Assembly: GCF_004564235.1 (NCBI RefSeq)
Contig: NZ_SOMN01000017.1
Location: forward strand, 44,403 to 108,402
Direction of reading: 5' to 3'
DNA: 64,000 nt
From: Cohnella luojiensis
GTDB taxonomy: Bacteria > Bacillota > Bacilli > Paenibacillales > Paenibacillaceae
In this document: in pieces, positions 52,480 to 60,957 of the stretch
Layout of the letters: the number at the start of each line of letters is the position of its first letter
Numbering within the stretch: the first letter of the stretch is position 1
Made by a program: the position numbers and the translations under genes
Notes under the pieces: generated by a model
Told to the model about the DNA's origin: nothing
The model's input: only the letters and a program-made list of their open reading frames with translations
Databases searched by the model: none

Positions 52480-53328
52480 TTAGAGGTTGAATAAATCTAG
52501 CTGTCTCGGTATTTCCGTTACGGGTAAATCTAGCATTCGCATAAGCTGCTTGGCATTGTTAGCCGCGTGTCCCCCGGAGTTGTTGTTGAAAATAATCCCA
52601 ATTTTCGCCGATTGTCGGAGCAATTGGTCGATACAGTCCTTCCACTCCCCAAGCTCCTCTTGGCTGTAATCGTAGAGGTAACGAACCTCTCTCCAATTCG
52701 CGGCGCCGCTCTGGTTCCAGCCGCCGACGTTTCGTCCGTGCAAGCGAACGAGAGTGAATTCCGGCGTTGTCGCTTCAAGGACGATCGGAATCGACCCTGC
52801 GCCCGCCTGCGGTTCATCGCAGACGCTATGAATCCAGCCTTCCTCCCGCATGAACGCCAGCGTCTTCTCCCGGTATTCCGGCGCGAACCAGCTTTGATGG
52901 CGGAATTCAAGCGCGCACGGAAAACCTTCCATCCTTTTCTTGGTCTCTCTTAATATTCTCACGTTATCCTTGGTGCAATCAAACCATGGCGGGTATTGGA
53001 GCAGCGCCGCCGTTAACTTACCTGCCAGCATGACCGGTTCCAAGCTTTCCCTGAACGCCTGGTACATCTCGTCGTCATTCTCGTAATAGGGCTTTCCTCG
53101 CAGGTGCCCCGTTATTCCCTGGTAGGCTTTCACGATAAAGCCGAAGCCCTCAGGGGTTTCTTCCGCATAGCGGGTCATCCGCTCCATAGGCTGCACGGCG
53201 TAGAACGAGCTATCCATCTCCACGATCCCAAACTGCGTGCCATAAGTTCGAAGCTTGTCCTTCGCCGCCGTTCCGGGCGGATAAAGCGTATCATGATCTC
53301 CCCATCCCGCCAATCCAACCTGAATCAC
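52480..53328 (-). CDS. DUF72 TIM-barrel protein
   Basis: A 282-residue protein starting at GTG 53328 (GGGAGG 7 bases upstream); an ATG five codons earlier would cover the ribosome binding site. It matches DUF72 (VGLAGWGDHDTLYP ... FGIVEMDSSFYAVQP ... EFRHQSWF ... VRLHGRN), a UvrA-associated-like TIM barrel of unknown activity. It is the first gene of the minus-strand run and divergent from the aldo/keto reductase. Confidence 0.88.
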   Translation of the reverse strand: MIQVGLAGWGDHDTLYPPGTAAKDKLRTYGTQFGIVEMDSSFYAVQPMERMTRYAEETPEGFGFIVKAYQGITGHLRGKPYYENDDEMYQAFRESLEPVMLAGKLTAALLQYPPWFDCTKDNVRILRETKKRMEGFPCALEFRHQSWFAPEYREKTLAFMREEGWIHSVCDEPQAGAGSIPIVLEATTPEFTLVRLHGRNVGGWNQSGAANWREVRYLYDYSQEELGEWKDCIDQLLRQSAKIGIIFNNNSGGHAANNAKQLMRMLDLPVTEIPRQLDLFNL

Positions 53329-53483
53329 GGCGGCACCTCCCATACCCGACCTAGGTTAAGCAATACCCTGATACTAAAACTTTATCGTCTATTCTTCAAG
53401 TCATTAACCCGAATGGGTAAATGGGTGGGTGGTTCCCTATCGCTTTGGGTAATAACCTCTAAACAGCTCGGAGGTGGACAGCA

Positions 53484-54386
53484 ATGGAACAAAGACAATT
53501 CGGAAATACGGATATGCGAGTCTCGGTACTTGGTTTCGGCGGTTACGAGATCGCGATGAAAGGAAAGGAAAAAACCGTCAAGGAGGTGCAGCAGCTCCTA
53601 AGCACCGCATTGGAAAACGGGGTTAATGTTCTCGACACCGCATCTAGCTATAATAGCAGCGAGGCATTGATTGGCGCAGCCGTATCTCATCGGCGCAAGG
53701 ATTACTATTTATTCAGCAAGCTTGGCGAAGGGACCAGCGTCGGACTGCCTTATCCCGATTGGGACGTGCGCAACGTACGTCCCAGCATCGAACGCAGTCT
53801 GCGAAACTTGAAGACGGATTATCTTGATCTTCTTCTCATCCATAGTTGCTCGGAGGACGTGCTTCGGCAAGGAGAATTGATCGAAGCCGTTCAGCGGCTA
53901 AAGAAAGAAGGTTTAGCCCGTTATATCGGATACAGCGGAGATAGCACGGCTGCTCTCTATGCCGTTCGGACCAACGTTTTCGACGCGTTGCAAACCTCGC
54001 TTAACCTTGCCGATCAGGAAGCGATCGAACTAACGTTGGATGAAGCCGCGCAGCGAAGCATGGGGGTCATCGCGAAACGTCCGGTCACCAACGTCGTCTG
54101 GGAAAGGGAAGGAACGGAGAATGCTCCGGACGTTTACGTGAAACGCATGAAAAAGCTGGATTACCCGTTCGCGCAAGCGGATTCCGATTCCATGATCGAG
54201 ATGTCCCTTCGTTTCGCGATTACCTATCCGCAGGTTCATACCGCTATCGTCGGAACGACCAATCCGAAGCATTTGCTCGAGAACGTCATGTCGGCGTCCA
54301 AAGGTAAGCTTAGCGACGGCGACCTTCATCTTATCCGCAGTCGTTGGAAGGAAGCTCGCGAACCGGCTTGGGCAGGATTGAAATAA
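53484..54386 (+). CDS. aldo/keto reductase
   Basis: A 300-residue NADPH-dependent reductase. It shows the family core: GFGGYEIAMKGK, NVLDTASSYNSSEALIG (Asp and Tyr of the active tetrad), YYLFSKLGEG (Lys), YLDLLLIHSC (His), and the nucleotide-binding VGTTNPKHLLENV. GGAGGTGG lies upstream of the ATG. A three-copy 12-bp tandem repeat follows its stop. The substrate is unknown. Confidence 0.92.
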   Translation: MEQRQFGNTDMRVSVLGFGGYEIAMKGKEKTVKEVQQLLSTALENGVNVLDTASSYNSSEALIGAAVSHRRKDYYLFSKLGEGTSVGLPYPDWDVRNVRPSIERSLRNLKTDYLDLLLIHSCSEDVLRQGELIEAVQRLKKEGLARYIGYSGDSTAALYAVRTNVFDALQTSLNLADQEAIELTLDEAAQRSMGVIAKRPVTNVVWEREGTENAPDVYVKRMKKLDYPFAQADSDSMIEMSLRFAITYPQVHTAIVGTTNPKHLLENVMSASKGKLSDGDLHLIRSRWKEAREPAWAGLK

Positions 54387-54396
54387 GTTTTGCAGA

Positions 54397-54432
54397 GGCA
54401 GGGGCAAAGGCAGGGGCAAAGGCAGGGGCAAA
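54397..54432. repeat. three tandem 12-bp repeats (GGCAGGGGCAAA)
   Basis: GGCAGGGGCAAA is repeated three times head to tail, starting 11 bases after the reductase stop. The downstream CTGCCTTTTT could pair with a GGCAG of the repeat to make a terminator. It looks like a simple minisatellite. Confidence 0.85.
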
Positions 54433-54566
54433 GGCGAAAGTATTGCCTGCATTTCTGCCTTTTTACTAGAGAGGGTATGTTACAAAATCATGTCTTCGCA
54501 ACTTTTCCCGCCTAGTTTCGTTCATATTACCGTAAAGACAACAAGAGAGGTGTATGAAAAAGAGAA

Positions 54567-55004
54567 ATGGGAAACACGGGAGTAGAGAGTAACGCCACGC
54601 TGACCGAAACTTACAGAGAGACGTCGCCGAGGAAGAAGCGCCGTGGCGCCTTTTTCATTTTTGCCATCGCATGGCTTGTACTAATCGCTAGCGGCGTCGC
54701 CGGAGCGAAGTGGTATTCCGAGCGGATTCAGAACAATGTCACCTCCGACCTCGAGCGTCAGACATCCGCGCAGATCGCGCTTATGCAGCAGGATTACGAC
54801 GCCAGGTTAACGAAGCTCGAGGCCGGGTATAAGGAACAAATGGCCCAGATGGAAGGCAAGATTCAAGCGCTCAACGAACTGCTGACTTTTACTAAGGATA
54901 ATATGGACACGAAAACGGACAACAGCAACAAGCTCTATACGCAGTTGGCCGAAGTGAAGAAGCAGCTGAACGAGCTTAAGAAAAGTCTGGACGTGCTCAA
55001 ATGA
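54567..55004 (+). CDS. single-pass membrane protein with coiled coil
   Basis: A 145-residue protein with a basic N-terminus (RKKRRG), one membrane helix (AFFIFAIAWLVLIASGVAGAKW) and a C-terminal coiled coil (MEGKIQALNELLTFTKD, LAEVKKQLNELKKSLDVLK). No family is evident. An AAAGAGA lies before ATG 54567. Its stop overlaps the NAGPA gene by ATGA, so the two are coupled and may act together at the cell surface. Confidence 0.75.
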   Translation: MGNTGVESNATLTETYRETSPRKKRRGAFFIFAIAWLVLIASGVAGAKWYSERIQNNVTSDLERQTSAQIALMQQDYDARLTKLEAGYKEQMAQMEGKIQALNELLTFTKDNMDTKTDNSNKLYTQLAEVKKQLNELKKSLDVLK

Positions 55005-56083
55005 GCGCGGCTTCCATTCGCTCCGTTAACCGAACGTTGTTGCTCGCCTGCACTCCTTTCGTTGGGATGTTGGTCTGGATGCTGGTCTCGAACGTAGGAA
55101 TCGAGCTGTCCGAGGCTACGTTTCCGATGAATGCCCGCAAATCGGTTTTGGCTGACCCTGTTGCTCCAGCCGCCAAGGCGATAAAAGGCTTGGGACAAGC
55201 TCAAGCAATCGCCAAGGAAACAGGCAAGTCCATTCAGAGACAGCTTACTTTGTATAACAAGACAAATGCCGACATGAAGAAAATCGCTTCGTTGGCTTCC
55301 GCTCAAGCGGGCAGACCCTATCAAATCTATGACCGACGGATTACGAGGAAGCTCGGAGCGCCGGCAGCCACCATTCAGTCGGACAAGCTGCAGGCGCAAT
55401 TATTCTACTTGGGCACGCGGAATTTCCGCAGCTATGCCTTGAAGGTGAAGCTTAAGGATGAAAGCGCGATGAAGCTCGTGCTCGGGAACGACAAGCACGG
55501 CGGCGCGGAAACGACTTTAGCTGCCGTTAATAGGTATAAGGCCGCCATTGGCGTGAATGCCGGGGGCTTTGCCGATAGCGGAGGCAAACGTTATCCTCTG
55601 AGTACGACCGTCGTAGACGGAGAATACGTTGGCGGCTTTCAGCCGTCCTACAAGGATCTATTCTTCGTAGGCTTGAATGGGAACAACAAGCTTGTCGGAG
55701 GAAAATTCTCGAGCAAGCAGCAGCTGGATGCGCTAGGTCCCAAGTTCGGAGCGTCCTTCGTGCCGGTTCTATTGCAGGACGGCCGCAAGACTTCCATTCC
55801 TTCTAAGTGGCAATCCAGTCCTAAGCGCGCTCCCCGCACGGTCATCGCAAGCTACAAGGACGACCAGCTGCTGTTCTTAGTCGCCGATGGTTATAACGAG
55901 AGCGGCAGCTCGGGCGCGACGCTTGCCGAGATGCAGATTCTGCTGCAGCGCTATGGGGCGCTGGACGGCTATAACCTGGACGGCGGCGGCTCGACCTCGC
56001 TCGTGTTTAACGGGCGAGTAATCAACAACCCGTCCGATGGCAATCTTCGCAAGCTTCCTACCAACTTTTTGTTTTTTAAGTAA
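55001..56083 (+). CDS. phosphodiester glycosidase (NAGPA domain, DUF2233) exported protein
   Basis: A 360-residue protein with an N-terminal signal/anchor (TLLLACTPFVGMLVWMLVSN) and a C-terminal NAGPA domain: VNAGGFADSGGKRYPLS, PRTVIASYKD, and GALDGYNLDGGGSTSLVFNG. The domain removes GlcNAc from phosphodiesters in the mammalian enzyme and acts on wall polymers or polysaccharides in bacteria. Its role here is probably wall glycopolymer modification. Start ATG 55001 overlaps the preceding gene. Confidence 0.88.
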   Translation: MSAASIRSVNRTLLLACTPFVGMLVWMLVSNVGIELSEATFPMNARKSVLADPVAPAAKAIKGLGQAQAIAKETGKSIQRQLTLYNKTNADMKKIASLASAQAGRPYQIYDRRITRKLGAPAATIQSDKLQAQLFYLGTRNFRSYALKVKLKDESAMKLVLGNDKHGGAETTLAAVNRYKAAIGVNAGGFADSGGKRYPLSTTVVDGEYVGGFQPSYKDLFFVGLNGNNKLVGGKFSSKQQLDALGPKFGASFVPVLLQDGRKTSIPSKWQSSPKRAPRTVIASYKDDQLLFLVADGYNESGSSGATLAEMQILLQRYGALDGYNLDGGGSTSLVFNGRVINNPSDGNLRKLPTNFLFFK

Positions 56084-56263
56084 TGGGAGTCGGTCGGAGT
56101 ATTGCCGAGGGAACGAAGAAAGTTAGCTAACACAACCATCCGTTTACGCACCGAGTCGAGATCTTCTCAATGCACAACCTTTTCCGCTCCAAAGATGTTG
56201 CCTGACTAGTGAATACCTGATAAATTATAGATATATAAGCTTAATACCGCGCGTAAAGCATAC

Positions 56264-56300
56264 GCCGTCTGTCTCCTTTTACCGGAGCGGGCGGCTTTTT
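56264..56300 (+). terminator. intrinsic terminator
   Basis: GCCGTCTGTCTCC pairs with GGAGCGGGCGGC through several G-U pairs and is followed by TTTTT. It separates the NAGPA gene from the next gene, 26 bases downstream. A stray copy of the B2 motif (AGTTAGCTAAC) lies near 56120. Confidence 0.75.
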
Positions 56301-56326
56301 GTATTCCGAAAAGGGAGAGGGTAACC

Positions 56327-57025
56327 ATGAACAAGAGTATGTTGAACAAAAACAAAGATTTCGAGCGCGAGTACGAACGGTTCTTAGCTGAACAAAGGAA
56401 AGGCGCGAGCGGTCAGCGTCTGGAGATGCTGCACAGGGATTTGACGGGAACGAAGAAGTTGCTGGAGAAGGTCGTTTGGCCGGCGATGAAGTCGTTCGAA
56501 GGTTTCGTGCTGGAGTATGAAATCGTAACGACGAGCGGCGTCAAAGCTTACGTGGATATCTTCTACGAGGTACTATGGTTCGCGATGGAGGCGAATGGAT
56601 ACGTATCGCATGTAGAAACAATCACCCGCGAGCGTTACTCGTTCGAGCAGATGAAAATCAGAAGTGTTGGAGGGTACCGTTTTACCTACTTGCCTTTTAG
56701 CTGGGATGAACTGGACAAGAAGCCTGAGCTCTGCCTTCGATCCTTTTATGAGCAGTTAGGCAATTATCGGACAACGGATAATACGGAGTTCCTCGAGTTA
56801 TCGGTGTACCAGAGGGAAGTTTTGAGGTTGTTGATCACGAGACCGGGTCCCGTCCATGTCGCGGTTATTCGTCGGTATTTGCATTTGACTAAAGCTCCGT
56901 GCAAGAAAATTTTACTTGAAATGGCGGAGAGGAGCCTTATCAAAGTAGTAGGAGGAGGCACTAAAAGATTCTATGAGTTTGATATCAACGAGAGAGGCAA
57001 AGCTCTTCTTCTCTCGACACGATAA
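56327..57025 (+). CDS. nuclease-like protein with C-terminal winged helix (unassigned)
   Basis: A 232-residue protein, ATG 56327 after GGGAGAGGG. Residues about 45-145 resemble a PD-(D/E)XK or Vsr/DUF559-type fold: EYEIVTTSGVKAYVDIFYE with a conserved-type acidic pair, then YSFEQMKIRSVGGYRFTYLPFSWDEL, in which YRFTYLPFSWDEL is the phrase DUF559-like proteins end with. Residues about 160-230 (VYQREVLRLLITRPGPVHVAVIRRYL, LLEMAERSLIKVV) look like a winged-helix DNA-binding domain. I cannot confirm either activity. Its stop codon and the ATG of the array-D frame overlap as TAATG. Confidence 0.6.
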   Translation: MNKSMLNKNKDFEREYERFLAEQRKGASGQRLEMLHRDLTGTKKLLEKVVWPAMKSFEGFVLEYEIVTTSGVKAYVDIFYEVLWFAMEANGYVSHVETITRERYSFEQMKIRSVGGYRFTYLPFSWDELDKKPELCLRSFYEQLGNYRTTDNTEFLELSVYQREVLRLLITRPGPVHVAVIRRYLHLTKAPCKKILLEMAERSLIKVVGGGTKRFYEFDINERGKALLLSTR

Positions 57026-57054
57026 TGGACGCTTTCACCCGCGCTTCAACCCGG

Positions 57055-58060
57055 GATAGTAAATTTCCTTTACTAGTTCGGCGCCCCACCGTCACTTCGA
57101 CTCGAGATAGTAACTTTTCTTTACTAGCTCGGCGCTCCACCCACACTTCGACCCGAGTTAGTAACGTTTCTTTACTAGCTCGGCGCTCCACCCTCGCTTC
57201 GACTCGAGTTAGTAACTATTCTTTACTAGCTCGGCGCTCCACCCTCGCTTCGACTCGAGTTAGTAACTTTTCTTTACTAGCTCGGCGCTCACCCGTCACT
57301 TCGACCCGAGATAGTAACTTTTCTTTACTAGCTCGGCGCTCAACCGTCACTTCGACCCGAGATAGTAACTTTTCTTTACTATTTCGGCGCTCCACCTTCG
57401 CTTCGACCCGAGATAGTAACTTTTCTTTACTATTTCGGCGCTCCACCTTCGCTTCGACCCGAGATAGTAACTTTTCTTTACTAGCTCGGCGCTCCACCTT
57501 CGCTTCGACCCGAGATAGTAACTTTTCTTTACTATTTCGGCGCTCCACCTTCGCTTCGACTCGAGATAGTAACTTTTCTTTACTAGCTTGGCGCCCCACC
57601 CTCGCTTCGACTCGAGATAGTAACTTTTCTTTACTAGCTTGGCGCCCCACCCTCGCTTCGAATCGAGTTAGTAACTTTTCTTTACTAGCTCGGTGCTCCA
57701 CCCTCGCTTCGACTCGAGTTAGTAACTTTTCTTTACTAGCTCGGTGCTCCACCTTCGCTTTGACTCGAGTCAGTAACTTTTCTTTACTAGCTCGGCGCTC
57801 CACCCTTCGCTTCGACTCGAGATAGTAACTTTTCTTTACTAGCTCGGCGCTCCACCTACACTTCGACTCGAGATAGTAACTTTTCTTTACTAGCTAGGCG
57901 CTCCACCTTCGCTTCGACCCGAGATAGTAACTTTTCTTTACTAGCTCGGCGCTCCACCTTCGCTTCGACCCGAGATAGTAACTTTTCTTTACTAGCTAGG
58001 CGCTCCACCTTCGCTTTGACCCGAGTTAGTAACTTTTCTTTACTAGCTCGGCGTGGTTCA
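57055..58060. repeat. array D: 20 tandem 51-bp units
   Basis: Units start (GATAG/GTTAG) at 57055, 57106, 57157, 57208, 57259, 57310, 57361, 57412, 57463, 57514, 57565, 57616, 57667, 57718, 57769, 57821, 57872, 57923, 57974 and 58025. Eighteen of nineteen intervals are 51 bases and one is 52. The unit is GAGATAGTAACTTTTCTTTA-CTAGCTCGGCGCTCCACCTT followed by CGCTTCGACCC. Stem arms GAG(A/T)TAGTAA and TTACTAGCTC include a position that alternates between mismatch and G-U pairing. It lies exactly between the convergent stops of the nuclease-like gene and TraB. Confidence 0.97.
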
Positions 58061-58097
58061 GCGGAGGGCGGAGCGATTTCTCCCTCAGCATCCCAAA

Positions 58098-59102
58098 CTA
58101 CTCCACAAACTCTACCGTATAGCCCTCTTTTTCCAACAACGACACCAAACCCTGCTCACCCACCATGTGCAACGAACCGACCGCGACTAAATACGTACCT
58201 TTTTCTCCGTCAGCCAGGTAACCATCGATTTTCTTCGCCATCTCAACGTTTCGGTTCACCAAGAATTTGCCGTTGTAGTCGTCGAATAGCTTGCCCATCG
58301 ATTTTTTGCCTTCCTTCTCGAACTGGGCATGCATCGTTTCCAGCAGCTTAAGGTTCCCTAACGTCCACATATCGAGCAGTTGCTTTATACCTACCGCGCC
58401 CAAGCCGGCATTTTCCACCGTCTGATGAAAATATAATTGCTGCAACTCATCCGAAAATTCATCAAAGATTCCGATTTGCGACTCCATGCTCTCCAGCTCG
58501 ATAACGGTTTTGCCGTCTTTATGGGCTTGCTTCGCAATATGTTCATCTATACCGTCGGTCAGCATATACTTCATCGCCGGCAGGCTCTCTAACGTCATCG
58601 CCGCATACCAAGGCTCGTAATTATCGAACGCGGAGGCGCCTGCACCGAGTATCGACTTCTTCAGAATCCTCTTGAATTTCTCGTAATCCTCTTCGGGCAC
58701 ATGATCCTTCAAGGTGGTGCCGTCCGTGAGCAAAGCCGTCTCGTTGACAACTTCTAAAGTTTTCTTCTTGTCAACCTTAGTTAAATCCAATTCGAGAGCG
58801 ACAAAGTCGGAATCCTCTATGGCTTGCTCCAGATCAGGATCCAGAGGATACATCGCTTTTCTAGCGATATGGATCGTCCCTGCCAGGTAACTCGGGTTTT
58901 TGCCTCCAGATATTTTCCATAGGAAGCCCTTGGAGCCCGGTTCCTTTACCACATCCGGTGCCGTCGTTGATGGTTGCACTGTCTCGGTAGGCGTTAGCGT
59001 CGGAGTTGGGGGCGAGTTTGCCGTTAATTCGGAGCTGCAAGCCACTGCCAAAAATGCTGCCATAAGTATTAGAACAATTAAGCCCGCAATTTTTCTTATC
59101 AT
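58098..59102 (-). CDS. TraB/GumN-family lipoprotein
   Basis: A 334-residue exported protein (lipobox LAVAC). The Pro/Thr-rich linker (SPPTPTLTPTETVQPSTTAP) precedes a TraB/GumN domain: YLAGTIHIARKAMYPL with the metal-type His, a central helical part, and TYLVAVGSLHMVGEQGL at the end. The family includes Tiki-like metalloproteases; GTIH and GSLH are the expected metal motifs. GGAGAG precedes the ATG. Function unproven. Confidence 0.88.
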   Translation of the reverse strand: MIRKIAGLIVLILMAAFLAVACSSELTANSPPTPTLTPTETVQPSTTAPDVVKEPGSKGFLWKISGGKNPSYLAGTIHIARKAMYPLDPDLEQAIEDSDFVALELDLTKVDKKKTLEVVNETALLTDGTTLKDHVPEEDYEKFKRILKKSILGAGASAFDNYEPWYAAMTLESLPAMKYMLTDGIDEHIAKQAHKDGKTVIELESMESQIGIFDEFSDELQQLYFHQTVENAGLGAVGIKQLLDMWTLGNLKLLETMHAQFEKEGKKSMGKLFDDYNGKFLVNRNVEMAKKIDGYLADGEKGTYLVAVGSLHMVGEQGLVSLLEKEGYTVEFVE

Positions 59103-59226
59103 CGTAATGGTTACTCTCCATTCCCGGAACCCTTTTTTCCTAAATCATTATAGCATCGGAAAACGAAATCGCATATTACGGCATCGGCTTTCATAGAGTT
59201 CATCATATTAGTTAAGGTGGTGCCCT

Positions 59227-59568
59227 ATGGAAAATGCAAAGCTTACCCGTTTCTGCGAACTGAAAATGCAGCAAAAAAAGCTGGAGGAGGAACTCGAGTC
59301 TCTTCGACAGGAGATCATTGCAGCCTATCCCGCGGACGTGCAATTCCAATTAGAGAATTATACGCTCAAACTCATCTATCAGGATAAAAAGCACTATAAC
59401 GATCAGCTGTTGATAGACGCGTTACCCGATCCGGAGCTGTGGAAGGTGCTCTTCAAGGCGGATGCCGCCAAAATCTCGGCTTTAATCAAAGCCAATCTTT
59501 TAACGGAAAAGTCGCTAGAAGGCACGTATCGAGTCACCAGAACTCCCTTCCTCTACGTTAGTCCCTGA
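59227..59568 (+). CDS. small hypothetical protein with N-terminal coiled coil
   Basis: A 113-residue soluble protein, ATG 59227 after AAGGTGG. It starts with a helix LTRFCELKMQQKKLEEELESLR that predicts a coiled coil, followed by alternating helices and strands (FQLENYTLKLIYQDKKHYND). I recognise no family. It is a single-gene unit upstream of the MFS gene. Confidence 0.6.
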   Translation: MENAKLTRFCELKMQQKKLEEELESLRQEIIAAYPADVQFQLENYTLKLIYQDKKHYNDQLLIDALPDPELWKVLFKADAAKISALIKANLLTEKSLEGTYRVTRTPFLYVSP

Positions 59569-59609
59569 ATGAAATATCGGTTCTGTCGCATTCATTCCCA
59601 GCCATACGT

Positions 59610-59630
59610 TATGTTCCGTTATGGTATAAT
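59610..59630 (+). promoter_or_regulatory. probable extended -10 promoter of the MFS gene
   Basis: TATGGTATAATG (TATAAT at 59625-59630, with TGG just before it) is an extended -10 box 36 bases before the MFS start. The -35 region is weak. Confidence 0.4.
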
Positions 59631-59665
59631 GATTGGATTCATCTTAGGCGAATGAAGGTATAGCA

Positions 59666-60913
59666 ATGCAATGGTTACGGCAAGCCAAAATGGAATTTTT
59701 AACGTGGAATCGCAACATACGGTTGTTTTTCTTGGCAAATGTGTTTTATCAAATCGGTACTGGCGTATTTTCGGTATTATATAATTTATACGTGCAATCT
59801 CTTGGCTATCCGCAAGGAATGATCGGATCAATCGTTAGCGTGCAGTCTTTAGCAGCCGCGTTGATGATTATCCCCATCGGGTTGTTAGGGGACCGGTCGA
59901 GCCGCAAAATCATCCTGATGATCGGGATGCTCATAACGGGGAGCTCCTACATCGGGAGCTCCTTTGCCGTGTCGGAATTCGGGCTGCAAAGCTTTGCGTT
60001 GCTGTCGGGAATGTTTACCGCGTTCTTCCAAGTGACCGCGGTACCGTTCCTCGCGGCGAACTCTACCAAACAACAGCGCTTACGGCTATTCAGCTTTCAC
60101 TTCTCGGTCATGCTCGCCGCTCAGGTCATCGGCAGCTTCGGCGGCGGTCTGCTAGGCGACCTCCTCCAGCTTCTCGGATCGAGCGAGACTTCCAGCTTGA
60201 GAATTGCGTTGCTATCGGGAGGGGTCATGAGCATCGTGGCTTGTCTCCCTCTTGCTTTGGTGAAGCGTACGGTTATTGTCGAAGAAGAGAATGAGAATGT
60301 TGCTGTTGGAAAGCCCGCTTCCGCGCCTACGAAATCGGTTCAAGGCGAATGGAGCTTAATTAGCAAGATTACATTTACTCAACTGCTCATCGGCTTCGGA
60401 TCGGGGATGGTCGTTCCCTATCTGAACGTCTATTTCACGGATCGCTTCTCCGTCTCGCTGTCTGCCGTCGGCTTGCTCATCTCGCTTGGACAAGTCATGA
60501 CGGTACTTTCCATGCTGATCGGTCCTACTCTCGTGGGCAAAGTCGGACAAGTACGAGCGGTCGTTATTTTTCAACTGCTGTCCTTGCCGTTCTTGCTTCT
60601 TACCGGGTTTACGAATCTGCTGCTGGTCGCGGGCATTGCTTTCTTGTTCCGGCAAGCGCTCATGAACGCCGCGAATCCGATTCAAAATTCCATCCTGGTC
60701 GATCGAATATCGGACTCGCGGAGAGGCATCGCCAATTCGCTCACTCAAACCGTGTTCATGCTAGGTTGGGCATCCATGGGGCAGGTACAGCCTCGTATCA
60801 TCACCCATTTCGGCACCTACTGGGGATACGTGCTCACGTTCAGCATCACGGGAGTTCTCTACGTTACCTCCGCATTGTATTATTACTTTATTTTCCGGGG
60901 AAAGAGAAAGTAA
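59666..60913 (+). CDS. MFS transporter
   Basis: A 415-residue transporter with about 12 helices, first loop GLLGDRSSRKIILMIG and a repeated RISDSRRGIANSL in the second half. A long charged central loop (EEENENVAVGKPASAPTK) separates the two six-helix bundles. Drug or metabolite export is the usual role of this subgroup. An AAGGTA precedes the ATG. It lies upstream of the F1-beta-like gene by 44 bases. Confidence 0.88.
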   Translation: MQWLRQAKMEFLTWNRNIRLFFLANVFYQIGTGVFSVLYNLYVQSLGYPQGMIGSIVSVQSLAAALMIIPIGLLGDRSSRKIILMIGMLITGSSYIGSSFAVSEFGLQSFALLSGMFTAFFQVTAVPFLAANSTKQQRLRLFSFHFSVMLAAQVIGSFGGGLLGDLLQLLGSSETSSLRIALLSGGVMSIVACLPLALVKRTVIVEEENENVAVGKPASAPTKSVQGEWSLISKITFTQLLIGFGSGMVVPYLNVYFTDRFSVSLSAVGLLISLGQVMTVLSMLIGPTLVGKVGQVRAVVIFQLLSLPFLLLTGFTNLLLVAGIAFLFRQALMNAANPIQNSILVDRISDSRRGIANSLTQTVFMLGWASMGQVQPRIITHFGTYWGYVLTFSITGVLYVTSALYYYFIFRGKRK

Positions 60914-60957
60914 GTTAGTCGAAGCGGCAGGCCTGGGATTAATTGGGGGTTGCCGTT

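Noticed and set aside
57216..57803. A minus-strand frame of 195 residues (RRASKEKLLSRVEA-like repeats) in array D
   Set aside because: The period explains it, it has no ribosome binding site, and it overlaps the + frame in the same units.
57025..57825. A + frame of 266 residues with 17-residue repeats across array D
   Set aside because: Changes between units are largely non-synonymous, one 52-base unit breaks the frame, and the variation fits stem pairing. The 51-base period keeps the frame open by itself. Kept only as a note because of the TAATG overlap.
5113..58060. CRISPR arrays
   Set aside because: The units are repeated throughout without unique spacers, the length is 51 for the entire unit, and no cas genes are present.
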